In this document: positions 13,122-25,230 of the stretch, piece after piece
How positions within the stretch are numbered: the stretch's first letter is position 1
Layout of the letters: the number at the start of each line of letters is the position of its first letter
Assembly: GCF_028389875.1 (NCBI RefSeq)
Contig: NC_084672.1
Coordinates: 10,652,458 to 10,716,457, forward strand
Reading direction: 5' to 3'
Length of the DNA: 64,000 bases
Source: Rhea pennata
Lineage: Eukaryota > Chordata > Aves > Rheiformes > Rheidae
Notes under the pieces: generated by a model
Seen by the model: only the letters and a program-made list of their open reading frames with translations
The model's database searches: none
What the model was told of the DNA's origin: nothing
Made by a program: the position numbers and the translations under genes

Positions 13122-15523
13122 TACATGCATGCGTTTCCAAGAACATTTGCACTCCTGAACTGCATAGCCTTATATAGAGAATTACTGCTGCTGGCTCCTA
13201 GGACAAATGTATGGATGCTCATCCTCACATTCTTTCCACTGCAATATATAACAAACTGAACCTAGGACTCCATTCACTCTTATATACTATTAGGTTGCTT
13301 TTATGCCTTTTAGGACATTATTCTGAGGGCACTTTCTGTTAAAACATACCATTATAATTGCATAGCACCTGTTCCTTTCAGAGGAAATTTTGTATATGCA
13401 CGGATTCTTTCAGGAGTTGGGGTAAAGGGAAGTTGCAGAGGACAGAGACATACAGCAACCATTGACTCTTGTTCTGAGCTGATCCCAAATCTATGTTCAG
13501 CTGCAGCAATACTTCAAGGAGGTAGGGGGAAATCCCAGCTTTCCAGGATTAATCTATTATCAAAGGCTACACTAACTCCTAGCTAATCTGTATCAATTAC
13601 TGAGTACAGACACATGCAGTAGAGGTCATTTTAATATGCACTTTACTCTTTAAATTGCTTCCACTGCCAAATCAAGATAGCTAGGGATCATAACTAAGGG
13701 ATCGTTAGCTTTACCCATGTGACAGCCTTTGTGTAGACCCTTCTAACTATTTACACTGTCAAACAGCAACACAAGTTAAGGAAAAACAAAACACAGCCCA
13801 AAACCACAGGGCAGGCAGGGCACAAGGAGCATCAAATGAAGATAAATGTACCCATATTCTACCAGCTGCTGCCACTGGCCAGAGAGAGGAACTGATGGCT
13901 CCTTGAAGTTCAATGGTTCCCAGAGGAAAGGGGAAATGCCCAAGTGCCAGTGATACACAGTAGTATATTGGAGGAAAAATATCTTATCGTGCCTTAGACC
14001 ATGACAAATCCCATCAAAACCCCTCAGAAAAAAAATACTGTCATGCCTCACTAATGACATTTAAAACAGCAACAACAAAAGGAAACAGCTGAGAGCGCAT
14101 GGCTGACTCCCTGCTTTGGGAAGTGTGTTGGCGTAGGCTGATCTGTTCCTGGCAAGTGCACAGCATCGCTGGCACAAGTGCCACTATGCGAGTGCATCAA
14201 AAGGGTTAACCACAGCACATCGAAGAGAAGGGGCAGGCATGAGGGCACCTGAAGACTGCTGGCCCAGGGCATATTAGAAGCTGTATGAATTTAAACAGCT
14301 ACTCATTTACAAGACTAAGCTGAACACTGATGCACTGACCTGTGCTGGTGAGGCTTGGTTGCAAGAGGAAGTGATTACTTCGATGGGTATCAAGGACTCC
14401 TATCTATTCTTGCCTTTCCTTTTATACTGAGCAAAAGCTATTGCATCAGCATCTGCCTACAAACCAGTTTGACTGCTGCAGAAGAAAGAAATGTCAAATA
14501 GTCTTTCAGAAGTAGAAATCAGAGTTATATTCAGTCCTGCCTGAATATCAGTTTAGGACAAAATGACCTGTAGTGGCATCTCCTCTACAATTCTACTTCA
14601 TTATTAAGCTCCATTCTCACTGTAGTCTTGTTCAGGCTGGAAGAGGTCATATCCAAACACATTAGCAAACAAAGTGTTGAACAAAATTTTATGCTCAATG
14701 TACAGCTATTTAATCTGTTAAAGTATCGTGATCCAACCTGGGGGAGGAAGGGGAGTCAAGACAGGTGTAGACAAATGATGTTTTTCAGAAATGCTAAAAA
14801 GCATGCGTCTTAAAGCAGAGTCTGGCTGGAAAGGGGGGAGGGTTCACTAACCAATAGTTAAATGCATTTTGAAATATAACCCATTTTATAAAATTAGGGT
14901 AAAGTGTCTGCACTGTGTTTCTAATAGTGCCTGTGATAGCTCTAAAGGGCACTGAACAGTGTTGTTCCAGGAATTAAAAGTTGTATACATAGGTGAGTAC
15001 GGCAAACAGCACAGACCTAGTTTCCTGTGATATATACATAAATATACACACAAACACCTTTATTCTTCCAATTCAGATACAAGCTTATTCATTTCTATTT
15101 CAGGGATGCACACATTGCACTAGAGACGCATGCTCAGTAGCAAATATCTATCCCTATTCTTGCTGGCAGGTGATGCATTTCTGTTACAGGTATGTGACTA
15201 CCGTGCCAGTGGTTCCCCCAACTGGTCCACATTATTTACTGAACAGCAGCAACAGGAATCAAGTGGATTCCTGCATAAGCACTAAATTGTCTAAAATCTT
15301 CATTCTGATTATATTTCCTCCCTTGGTTTTACAAGTATTTGTGAAGAGACTAGCTGCATAGTGGGACCACCTACCTTTCCTTCTTCTGCTCAGAAGGCAC
15401 GAAGGAAACATGCAAGCTAAGAGATTGTAAGAGCAGAGCAGATTTTCAGAGAGTGACATGGCTCAGGAAAGCTAGCAGAGGAGAATCAGCCCACACTCAT
15501 TTTATTGTTGTGTATGTTTTTAA

Positions 15524-15590
15524 ACTATTGGCCTTTATCTGAGATGCTGGACTAGGCAGACCTTCGGTCTGTCCCAGTAGAGCTGCGCTA
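15524..15590 (+). mobile_element. old CR1 LINE 3'-tail remnant
   Basis: ACTATTGGCCTTTATCTGAG followed by GATGCTGGACTAGGCAGACC and TTCGGTCTGTCCCAGTAGAG resembles the 3' end shared by ancient amniote CR1 copies (TGGACTAGATGG..CCTTTGGTCTGACCCAGTATGG). Only the last ~70 bp can be recognised. The family within CR1 is not determined. Confidence 0.65.
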
Positions 15591-16403
15591 GTGGAGCAGA
15601 AGGGACAAGGAAGTCTCAGCCCCTGCCTCTCCCCTAAGCTTTCGGGAGGTACAGGTGTTCTCACTGCCGACTGCCTTGCCCACCGGGTGGTAGCACTGCA
15701 ACTGTCGGACCAGGTTTCTGAACCGACCAGATTAACTTCTGGAGTCAGGCATGAATTTTCTCATCTGCTCAGGATTAGAAAGGTAGGTTTCCTGATTTTC
15801 TCCTACCTTCCTAGAGGCTAGGTGCAAAGAACGAGGAAGGAAAACAAATAGCAGCTTTAAAAAGACAGGGATTAGGTAACAAATATCAGAAATATTATTA
15901 CAAATTCCAGTCTGTAAATACATTAATGAAAGTCTTCAAGGAATAAGATTCTGAGGTGCAGAGAACTGGAGGAAAGGAGGAGACCAATGGACCTTAGTAG
16001 TTTGTGGGTCATCTCAGCTCCTCATTACTAATTCTCTGTCCTGCTTTGAATGGGTGAATATAAGATCTTGGATAATGGAAACAACGATGCTTCAGTTTTA
16101 AGGCAGAAGGATATTTATCACTTTCTTGGATCCAGTTAATGTCTGGGTATTTGACTCTTAAAATTAATGTCTATAAGGTTGTCTGCCAGGTCTGTCTTCA
16201 TTTCTCCTGCACATCCTGATCAAGTAACAGAGTTATATAAGATTGTATTTTATTCTTCTAGTCAAAAAAGCATAGAAAAAGATCTTCATTTCCTGTGAGC
16301 AGATCTGGCTCACTTAGTATCTTCTCAAGCCTTAACCCTAAGCTTACAATGAACTTAATGCTTGGTATTTGCTATTGCATGTACCTTCTTTACTAACAAC
16401 CAG

Positions 16404-16467
16404 CAGCATCCACAACATTCACTGCAGAATCAAAGCAGCATCCACAACATTCACTGCAGAATCAAAG
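16404..16467. repeat. perfect 32-bp tandem duplication, two copies
   Basis: The 32-base unit starting CAGCATCCACAACATTCACT and ending GCAGAATCAAAG occurs at 16404-16435 and again at 16436-16467 with no mismatch. The short CAG/CA sequence at both edges suits replication slippage. Perfect identity suggests a recent event. Confidence 0.9.
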
Positions 16468-16813
16468 CAAGCCAAAATTTTGTCAGCATTTTGAAGATGT
16501 AATTAGTCTATTTCAAGATTTTAAGAGCAATTCCTGTACTCAGAAAGAACATACAGCTTAAGTGAACTGAGAGTACCCATTAACAGGGACCCATTGATAA
16601 ACCTAGAGAATGAAGTCCTGTTTCTATCGAAGCAGCAGATAGCCTGAGCAGTACAAGTTCTCCCACTTTCACCTCAATCTCGTTCTGACATCATGTCTAG
16701 GAATGAGAAAGTTGCTTAGTCTCCACATCCATTTAATCATACTATTCTTGGAATTAGACTTGTGCCTTCAGGCCTCAACCAATTCAAGACTCAGTTGTAT
16801 GAAGCATTCATAA

Positions 16814-16850
16814 CACTAGACAGTCCCTGCCCCAAAGAGCTTACCATATA
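16814..16850 (+). repeat. possible ancient amniote interspersed repeat fragment
   Basis: ACACTAGACAGTCCCTGCCC and CCAAAGAGCTTACCATATAA match a phrase that recurs through amniote genomes (CAGTCCCTGCCCCAAAGAGCTTACAATCTAA). I recognise the phrase but not the family name, and the extent is uncertain. Confidence 0.4.
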
Positions 16851-19800
16851 AATAGCACTTTCTGAAAGCAAAGATTACACAGCCAAGCTTTGCATTTCTA
16901 TATCAGACCATCCACAAGGATGCTAATTATTACTGGGATAACTACAGTTTTATGATGTGAAAATCTTGTCTATTGGGAATCAAATCTCATATCCAGCAAA
17001 GCAGCCATCAGATGATGGTAACTATTTTTAGGCTACTTCTGACCTTTTAGAGAGTAAGGACTGTTCAAAAGGATGATTAAAATACTAAGTAAATTATGCA
17101 GAGAGTTGAATAGTCTGAAGAAAATGTAACTTCATTTAGACTTGCATAATGTCTTTGGTAACACGGTTAGATTCTTTTGGTCCACAACAGTCAAATTTTC
17201 CACTGTAGTATTAGGATGCAACTTGGATTGGTTATTGAGTAATAGAAAGGGCTTTCTTATTTGTGCAAACTTCTTAACCTTCAAAAGAACAAAGATTAAT
17301 CAACAACATTGAAGAGGCTGTTGTCATGAGATCCAGTCATAAGATTTGCAGGGACTCCTGCAGTGGTTGCAATCCTTAAAATTGTTCTGGAATAAAATCT
17401 GAGAAATGGGAGTACACAGAGAAAATGTTTTCAAAATAAAATCCAACATAGTTTTTACTGCAGCAGTAGAACTTCCATTATCCCAGCATTAAAAAAAAAA
17501 AAAAATCAGAGAACAAAGGTCAGTTCCAGTGCCTGAACTAGACATTGTGAAGTAGGAAGGATATTAGAAGAGCATAGACAAGGGCACCTGGTTAAAAGTT
17601 TGGTATGTAAAGCACCCAACCGGTTTTCAAAGCCAAAGCTCCTCACTTTGAAAGTCACCACTTCACACTTTGAAAACCATCACATTCACTTCTGAAGTAA
17701 TCAGCAGTGTAACTTTAAACTGGATTCTCTTGCTTTGTAATATTTTGTGTCAACACGGAAGTGATATAGAGGGAAGGCTCTGCACCTTAAAGTGATGTAC
17801 ACAGTGATAGGGCACAGGCAAGCATCCACATGTAGCTGCACAGTCTATGTGGTTCCAAGAAACTGGGGACAAGATTTTCAAAACTGTTCCAGATTGCTGA
17901 CCTCCCCTTCTCAACAGCAAATTTCCCCCAAATCTAGGCAGATATTGAGCAAGGTCTCAAAAATGTCCTCAACATGTGTTGGTAGTATTTGAAAAGGGCT
18001 GGGCTACATGCTGTCTGCATGCTGTTTCTACCTTCAGCCCTACTGTGCTTGTGACAGCTGCATTAAAAAAAAATAGCCAGTGCATTATCATTACAGATGG
18101 ACCAGCCTACTAAAGTTTCTTAACCAGGAATGACACCTTCTCTCCAGATTTGTCACAAAAGGCAGCCCATGACAGGGTGGCCCCTGTTTGTCACCTCACC
18201 TTTCTCTGAGCTGCTAAGTGTCTTGCATTGTGGCTTACAATCAAGTGCCTAATTCTACATGGGAGTCACTGCTGCCTTGGTCAAGGTGAGGAACAGGAGA
18301 AGTACAAAGCCATGACTGTGTAACCTGATACCTCCTTAACCCTCTGCAAAATTTCTGCTTATCTACTTCACAAATAAAAATCTGGGTATAAAAACATCAG
18401 GGGCTCTGCCCTTGTATTTCTCAAAACAGGAAAGGGAACAAGTGGCTAGCGGGGAACCCAGCCAACCATCAAAGATGAAGGAGCTCAATTTAGAGAGAGG
18501 GATTAGCTGTCTGGAGAACTTTGGGGAGAAAGAGAACTAGGAAAAGCTGGAAGCAGCTGGCTTGTGCAGCTGATTGGAAGTCCAGAGCTTTATGAAAAAA
18601 ACAGTGGAAATAGTCAGAGGGCTAAATGGCTGGGCTGGACCCAGGAAAGATTGTGCTCCAGCTGATTCTTCTGTGATAAGAGCAGGTGGGGCCAAATCTG
18701 CGGGTTATGTCTGAAAGTACCAGAAGCAGATGAACCAAAACCCAATTCTCAGCTACTCCCTATAAAAATGAATGTGGCATAGGAAAGGATGCCGAAGGCA
18801 AGCAGGCACTCTGCATGGAATGTTTCGCCGAGTTTTCCATGGGCTGTCAGCAGCTCTTTAAACACTTCAGGGCAGCCAGAGGGGAGGAAATAAATAAATA
18901 AATCACAAGCCAAACTGAAGGCAAAGCAGTGAGGGCTGAGCACAACAGCCTGCAAAGGGCACCCCTGAGTAGCTGCAAATCACAAAATAGTCAAGTGTTT
19001 GAAGAATTAAAACTTGCCTGTGCAGGACCCAGAGGCTGGGGACACGAAGGTGCGCAGGGGGGAAGGGAAGCAGAGGTAGGCACTGCGCCAGCCCAGATAA
19101 CGAACAGGCCTGGAAGAAGGAAACCACAAAGCTCTGCAATAAACACAGGCATTATAGGAGGAGTGGATGAACCAGTCAGATAGTTCTGACCCAAAACTCT
19201 TTTTTTCAAAACCTTGAATAATTTGTGTTTTTAAAATATCCAGTGCTCTCCCCTCCTACCACTTCCTATAGATTTTTTTTTTAACCTTTCTGGTTTTGGC
19301 TGGAATTGGAATAGAAAGTGCCAGAAGATTGCTAGGAAATCTGTTCTCACAGTGTTTCTGGCCTGATCAGGAGTAGGAGAGAGCTGGACTCTCAAGGGAG
19401 AATCTGTTTCCATTTAATTTGCAGGCCAGTTTTGCGGACTTACAAGGTCAGGGTAAGGTGCCAGACTTCTGGGTGCTGCTGAAAGGAGGAGGAGGAAAGA
19501 AAAAAAAAATCAACCCAAGCCCTTGGAAACTTGCTACTTCTCAGTGGTCAGGAGAAATGTTGTAAACACGAAGGGAAGAGACCTGTGGAAACAATAGTGT
19601 CGCTGGAGGCTACTGACATCCCACTAGGAGATGTGGGGAGTTAAAGCCCTCCGAGCCACCTTCCTTTGCAAACCTCCTTCCTTTCTTCCCAAGATCAGGT
19701 CTCTGATTCATAACAGAAGCCTGCATGAGCTTTTTTAAAGCATTAAGTCAGGGACAGCTCCTGGCCAGGTTGTACAATACCAACCAGGCACTAAATATGA

Positions 19801-21049
19801 TTTATTTCATTAATTTCTCAGTGTTTCTTCCATTTTCTTTTCGCTGTCTTACAGCTTAAAAAAAAATATTGGGACAGCACTTGTCCTTGTGAGTTGGGTG
19901 ATGTAGGTAACATTTGGTTAAAATGCTGGAAGACGCTGCATGGTTTGCTAAGTAAGGGGCTCTTGCAGCTTGCTTCTTGTTTGCTAATATGCCCCTGGTG
20001 TAGATGGGGGTTGTTTCGAGGAGAGAGAACATGGAGGAAAACTTTTCAGGGGCTGATAGTGAAAAGTAGGGAGAGCCTCAATTAGAGGAACCAGAAGGAA
20101 AAGCAAAGCCTTGCGGGCAGTGCCAGCTTGGGCACAACACGCCGGGGGGCTGGGTTTTTCCGCAGCAGAGCCTGCATCTGTATCCTTCCGACTTTCAGCT
20201 CCTGTTATGGCACTACTGTAGTTGTGTCTCTCTTCCACAGACCAGCCCTGACAAGATCTTAAGAACTCTGTGATGACTCTAAATGTCATTAAATTAAATG
20301 GGGAAACTGTGCTGAACCTGTCACTCAAAAGCTTTATAGAATCAGTTCAAGTATTTATCTAGCTTTTCCTTAGCACTTCCCTGGGGTTAAATTCTCAGCC
20401 CTTTCAAATATATTTATTTTCTTTCCACATACCAAAGAAACCACCCACTTAAAAGTATTTGCTTTAAAAAACTCAACCCATCCATAATCAGAGACAAATG
20501 ATATTTTCTGGAATTCAGGGGAGGGAAGGAGCAGTAATCCTATGTTTAGATTCTGAAAGAAGTAGTCACCTTACTTCTCGATGTGATTCAGGCCTCCATT
20601 ATTTTAAGACTTTTATTCTTCTACTGGAAGCAAGTCACTTCAGCTCAACGCTCACTGCACTGCCAGCACAACTTTCAGGGTCCAAAGGAAGCAACACCTA
20701 TCCCTGTTCTGTTTATACAACTGACATGTCCAAAGCACACTGGCTGCAGCAAGAAGTCCCATACCAGACACATGGCTAGTGAGAGACAGGAAAGCAGGAT
20801 ATAAAAGCTGCTGCTTGACCTAAGGTAAGTGATGACAACATATGACACACAAAAAATGAATGTTAGTGAGTAACTCCAAAATGCTTCTGAACAGAAGTAA
20901 ATCCAGAATGAACATATCTTAATGAGAGCTCACACTGAACTTGCCAAAAGACACTTGATAGGGATTCATCTTTCCTGATTGACAAATCGTTAGTGAATCT
21001 ACCTGCATATTTCAGGGACTTTCCAAGGTTTGAGAAGTTCTTCTAACAG

Positions 21050-21070
21050 AAAAAAAAAAAAAAAAAAAAA
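21050..21070. repeat. A21 homopolymer
   Basis: Uninterrupted run of 21 A. The flanks do not look like a retrocopy or a recognised element. Confidence 0.85.
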
Positions 21071-21984
21071 CCACACTTTTCTGTAGGTGTGATTGGGCCT
21101 AACTGAAGTTTACATTTATACAAGCTTTCCTCCCCACATGCAACTTTTCTGTTTGTTTAGAGTTTTTTTCGGTTTGCTATTTGTTTTTTAAGTGAAATCC
21201 TTAAGGGATAAATAAGATTCACGTGTAAGATGATCGTTTGCGGTCCAACAGATCTTAGAAGGTCTCTCCAGAGAAACCACCTTTCTGACAGATTTTGGCA
21301 CGTGTGTGACTGCAAGGAGCTGTCTGTATACAGGACTGGGAGGAAATGATGACATACATTTTATCCACACTGAAAATTTTCCAGTCTCTTGTCCATATTT
21401 GCCTCTGCACAATCCTGTACCACACAGGTGAACCCCGAGATCAACCTTTGCAACAACTCCCCTTCCCGTCCGACAGTCAAACAGGAATTTCAATTTAGAC
21501 TGGGCAACCAAAGAAAGATAGTTGGAGCTTTGCCAATCAAGGCATTCTGGAGACACCCCAAGGGAAACTGTTGACAAGCAAACATTGAAAAGTCAGTGAC
21601 AAAAAGGCTGCCTAAAATACAGACCTTCATGTCTTTATTCCAAACTTTGTCTTTGCTTCCTAGAAGATACATCATATTTAAAACCTTTTTGAAGAAGCTG
21701 GGAAAGACGTTACAATCAAGCTCACTATAACAGACTCCGCACCAGACTCTGCACCAGAGGATCTGTGCAAACATGTTTTAAATGGCACAAATAAAACCTA
21801 CAGGTTCTATTACAAAGTAACAAACATTGTAGATATGCCTGCTTTACCTATAAGATATTTAGAATCAGAAACAAAGGAAGAATGAAGGCTAAACATTCCT
21901 AAGTGGTATAAGTAATGGAAAACTGGGCTGTTAATTTTCAGGTCTGCACATATGGTAAGAGACAGGGGCAAATATGGATATCAG

Positions 21985-22003
21985 AAAAAAAAAAAAAAAA
22001 AAA
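21985..22003. repeat. A19 homopolymer
   Basis: Uninterrupted run of 19 A after GATATCAG and before GATATTC. No recognised element precedes it. Confidence 0.85.
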
Positions 22004-22654
22004 GATATTCAATTTTCTAACTCAGAGCTCAATGAACATGTGGAATTGCGTTCCAGGCACGCTAGTTAAGGTAGTAATGATATGCATGAATGCTAAAAGA
22101 AGGCCTCAGGCTGGGAGAGGGACTAAGGATAAACCATCTGAAGGTGTTCATTATATAAGGTATCATCTACCAACTCAGAAGAAACTATTAAAAAAAAGTC
22201 CTCTGAAGATACAGGGCGTTTTCTAATAATAAGCAGTGTTTATAAGTTAACATTCTGAATGCGATTTGGTCGCTCTGAAATTCCTTAGGAGTGTAATAGT
22301 TTTTTGCGGTGCACTGAGCTTTGACCTAATGACTATCTTCTAGTGATCCCCCACGAGTGGAGTTCATATTTGTAGGCACTGAACTTTAAGGTGTCTTTGA
22401 ATGAAAGCAATATGGCAAATACATAATGTGTCTAACAATCCACTGGGGAACAGAGCTAAAACCACTAATACTTCAGCCAGCCACATAGCTTTAGGCTTCA
22501 GAAGAGAAAATTCCCTAATTATTAAACCACTCACTCTCCCTAATAATCCTCAATCACAGACTGAACAAACATTTTGACCAGTTCAATAGCGACATACACA
22601 TATCTAGGAAAGGAAGAGTTAATGGACACAGCAGATGATGGAGAATTTCACCAA

Positions 22655-22730
22655 CCTTCCTCGACTGCCACGGCTGGTCGGCCCTCAACAGCGGCAGCTG
22701 CAGGCTCGCGCACAGCCTGCTCCCCAGCTC
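22655..22730. other. short CpG cluster in intergenic sequence
   Basis: Seven or so CpG within about 65 bp (TCGACTGCCACGGCTGGTCG, AACAGCGGCAG, CTCGCGCAC) in a CpG-poor setting. Function unknown. Confidence 0.35.
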
Positions 22731-24801
22731 AGCTGTCACATTACATATTGGGAGACAAGGAAACTCTCTTGGCCTAACAGCTGTCTTCCTTAATGGATTG
22801 CCCAGTTCACTGCTTCCAGACAGCATCAATTTCTCCCTGCTCAAATCCTCTTTGCACACTTCAGTGTGGTTTCTAGTTCAAGTCTGCCCTGGGGATACAG
22901 AAATGGTCAAATTCCAGACTACTTTTTGCACAGGCAAGAAAAAAAATAGTTTTTTTTTTTTTTTCCTGACATTCAGCTTGAAAATCAGATAATCCTATAC
23001 ATGAGCTGAACCGGTCACAGTGTGAAGCTTTCACAGGAATTCCATAACAAACTTCAAAATAAATAAGGTAAATGTGCCTAAGTCAAAGACTACTTTGAAG
23101 GATACCACAGATAGCCGTCTTCCTAAGCATATTTTCACTTCCTTTAGAGGAAAAAAAATGCTGTGGATGAGTGCTCAGACCTGTCTCTACGTGAACTCAT
23201 ATTCAAAAGTGAAGCTCTTACCTTTGTAATCTTCTCGCTGTGATAGGAGCGGGGTAGGCAAAGCCAAGGGCAGACACTATTCTGGCTAAAAAGAGGCATG
23301 TGGTGCCTTTCAGAGCATGAATGCCAGTTTTTTTTTACTGCAGGTGCTCTTGTGGTGTGGCCACAGGAGGAAAGCAATAACTGACATCCTTTTCTATTCA
23401 ATTTACAGTCAAAAGAGTATTTGTAATTTAGTAGTTGACTAGCTGAAGCTCTGCCCATATGGTAGTTGTTTTTCTTTCCTTTGATAAATAAAAACAAAAG
23501 TACTTAAGCCAGACAGAGCAGGCACTCTGTGCATCATGACAGTCTAAGCTTCAAGGGAGTTTTGGCCCACTTTCATTCATATTTAAATGTGTATGTTCAC
23601 ACTGGGGATGGGAACACTAAACCACATTTCCTAATATTGCAAATTATTGTTTTCCTTTAGCTCTTGTGTATTATATGAAGAAAAAGAAATGTGAATGCAG
23701 ATTTGCATCAGTATCCCATGAGGAATGCTAAAGGTTAAAAGTAAAATCAGCTGGAAAACACATAAATTGCTGAACAGAGACTAGAGTTTGGTTCTTTTTC
23801 CAAAATATTCCTCTCCCATTTGCCTTCAGTTTGGGAGTTCTAAAAAGCCCAGAAGTCACTGGCCACAGCACTTCATTCTGTGCACAAATAAAACAAACTC
23901 CACAGATCACTTAAACATATCTATGGGAAAAATGTAATTGAGTGAAAATGTCTGGACTAATGAGGAAAATCTCACTTAGTTTTTCTTTACAATCTTTTTT
24001 TTGGAAAAGATGGGCTATTATACACATCTCTTTAATAGAATAAAAAGAAAGCTTAAAATGGCAAATACCTCCCATGGACTGTTTCAAGCACAAAACAATA
24101 CTTTAAACAAGAAACAGAAAGAATGACATTGAAATGAAAAGAGTAGAATGATAACTTCAGGTTTAGTTTTAGTTCATGAGGAGCGCTGCAAAATAAACCA
24201 ATATATGTTGCTCAATACAGTATGCCCTGGCTGGTTGCAAAGAATACGAAATCTTGCTACTCTTCGATTTACACTCTATAGTTCTTGAGCTTCCCTAGAA
24301 AACAAAGAAATAAAGGAAAACTGGCAAAGAGAAAAAGACAAACTGAAAATAGGGAATATAGGAGGGCAAAAAGATTTACAGTTGGATTCCGCTGCTCTCC
24401 ATTTCACAAACAGCAAGCTGTTTGTTTGTTTTTAAAAAAAGCATTTGTGGAATCACTGAACCTGGAACTGACTTGAAGTGAACAAGTGGTTATTTCAATT
24501 GCAATTAGCTTTGGGCAAAAAATGTAGGGCTTGTGAAATTCTGTTTTTCCTATGCTAGTAGTACAAACTAATCCCAGAGACAAGAGCTACACAGAAATTG
24601 TATCTGCCCATCACTGTACACGTTGGCAGCTATTACACAGCAACTTCGAGTTTGTCTACACCCTGCCCTAAACTAAAGGGGAAAGTGGATTGTGTTAATA
24701 ACTCAAAAATGACATGCGTCAGCCTGAAATAAGTCAGTCAAAAAAGATTCAAATAATTTCTATGGTCTTCCACTTGCTCCCAAACTGCCCAGCGTGGGTA
24801 C

Positions 24802-24943
24802 CTTGCAAACGTATCTTCTTCGGAATCGTTTTCTTTTCCTGTGCATGTGAAAAGCCGTAGAAGCCAAACAGGAAGCTGTCTGAATCTGCAGGAGAAACAG
24901 TGATAGTGATTGTACACAGAACGCTGTCAAATGCACAAGTGAT
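24802..24943 (-). other. possible unrecognised internal exon, 142 bp
   Basis: On the minus strand a pyrimidine tract ending TTCTCTTCTGTTTTCAG is a strong acceptor (AG at 24945-24944). It is followed by an open 142-bp frame and the sequence CAAG|GTACCC, an acceptable donor. The frame would encode about 47 residues including ITCAFDSVLCTITITVS and SFLFGFYGFSHAQEKK. I recognise no family. It lies about 13.7 kb beyond the EFL1 stop on the same strand, so it could belong to a non-coding transcript, a readthrough isoform, or nothing at all. Confidence 0.2.
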
Positions 24944-25159
24944 CTGAAAACAGAAGAGAAAAACGTTTATTTTGTCAAACCTTTCCAGATCCAATATTTG
25001 CCCTTACGAAAAAATGATAGGAAAAACATCTTCAGACAAACCTTTGCTTTGGAAAAGCTGTAATGATAACGTCATATGAGTTTCTACTGGTCTCTCTAAA
25101 CACTAACTGATATCATCTCAACATCTGTGATTTCAGGTAATATTCCTGAGGCTAATTTC

Positions 25160-25230
25160 ATTCCTGGTATAACTCTGTTAGCTTGGTTGACTTCAGTGTG
25201 ATTAGATGAGGGATTAATTAGGCACTGCAG
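25160..25230 (+). repeat. possible ancient amniote repeat fragment (copy 1)
   Basis: CCTGGTATAACTCTGTTAGC, then GGTTGACTTCAGTGTGATTA and GGGATTAATTAGGC look like a worn copy of a widespread reptile/bird repeat with the core GTAACTCCATTGACTTCAAT. Similarity is by eye only; the family is unassigned. Confidence 0.35.

Larger units (their letters stand above)
9904..24801. other. gene-free interval with old repeats and a CTCF motif
   Basis: Contains the CTCF-like site, the CR1 tail, the 32-bp duplication, an A15 run at 17491-17505, (AAAT)n near 18890-18902, the CpG cluster at 22655 and the A tracts listed separately. Open frames of 103-129 codons (for example 21188-21577 minus and 19984-20328 minus) show no recognisable family or splice context. 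Confidence 0.55.

Noticed and set aside
18421..18740. Purine-rich stretch with repeated AGCTGG/CAGCTG words, possibly an old retroelement LTR
   Set aside because: No terminal TG...CA pair, primer-binding site or second copy could be found.
19984..20328. 114-codon minus-strand open frame
   Set aside because: Composition follows local GC content, with no homology or splice context.
21188..21577. 129-codon minus-strand open frame, the longest in the intergenic part
   Set aside because: No recognisable family and no convincing exon borders; this length is expected by chance in tens of kilobases.
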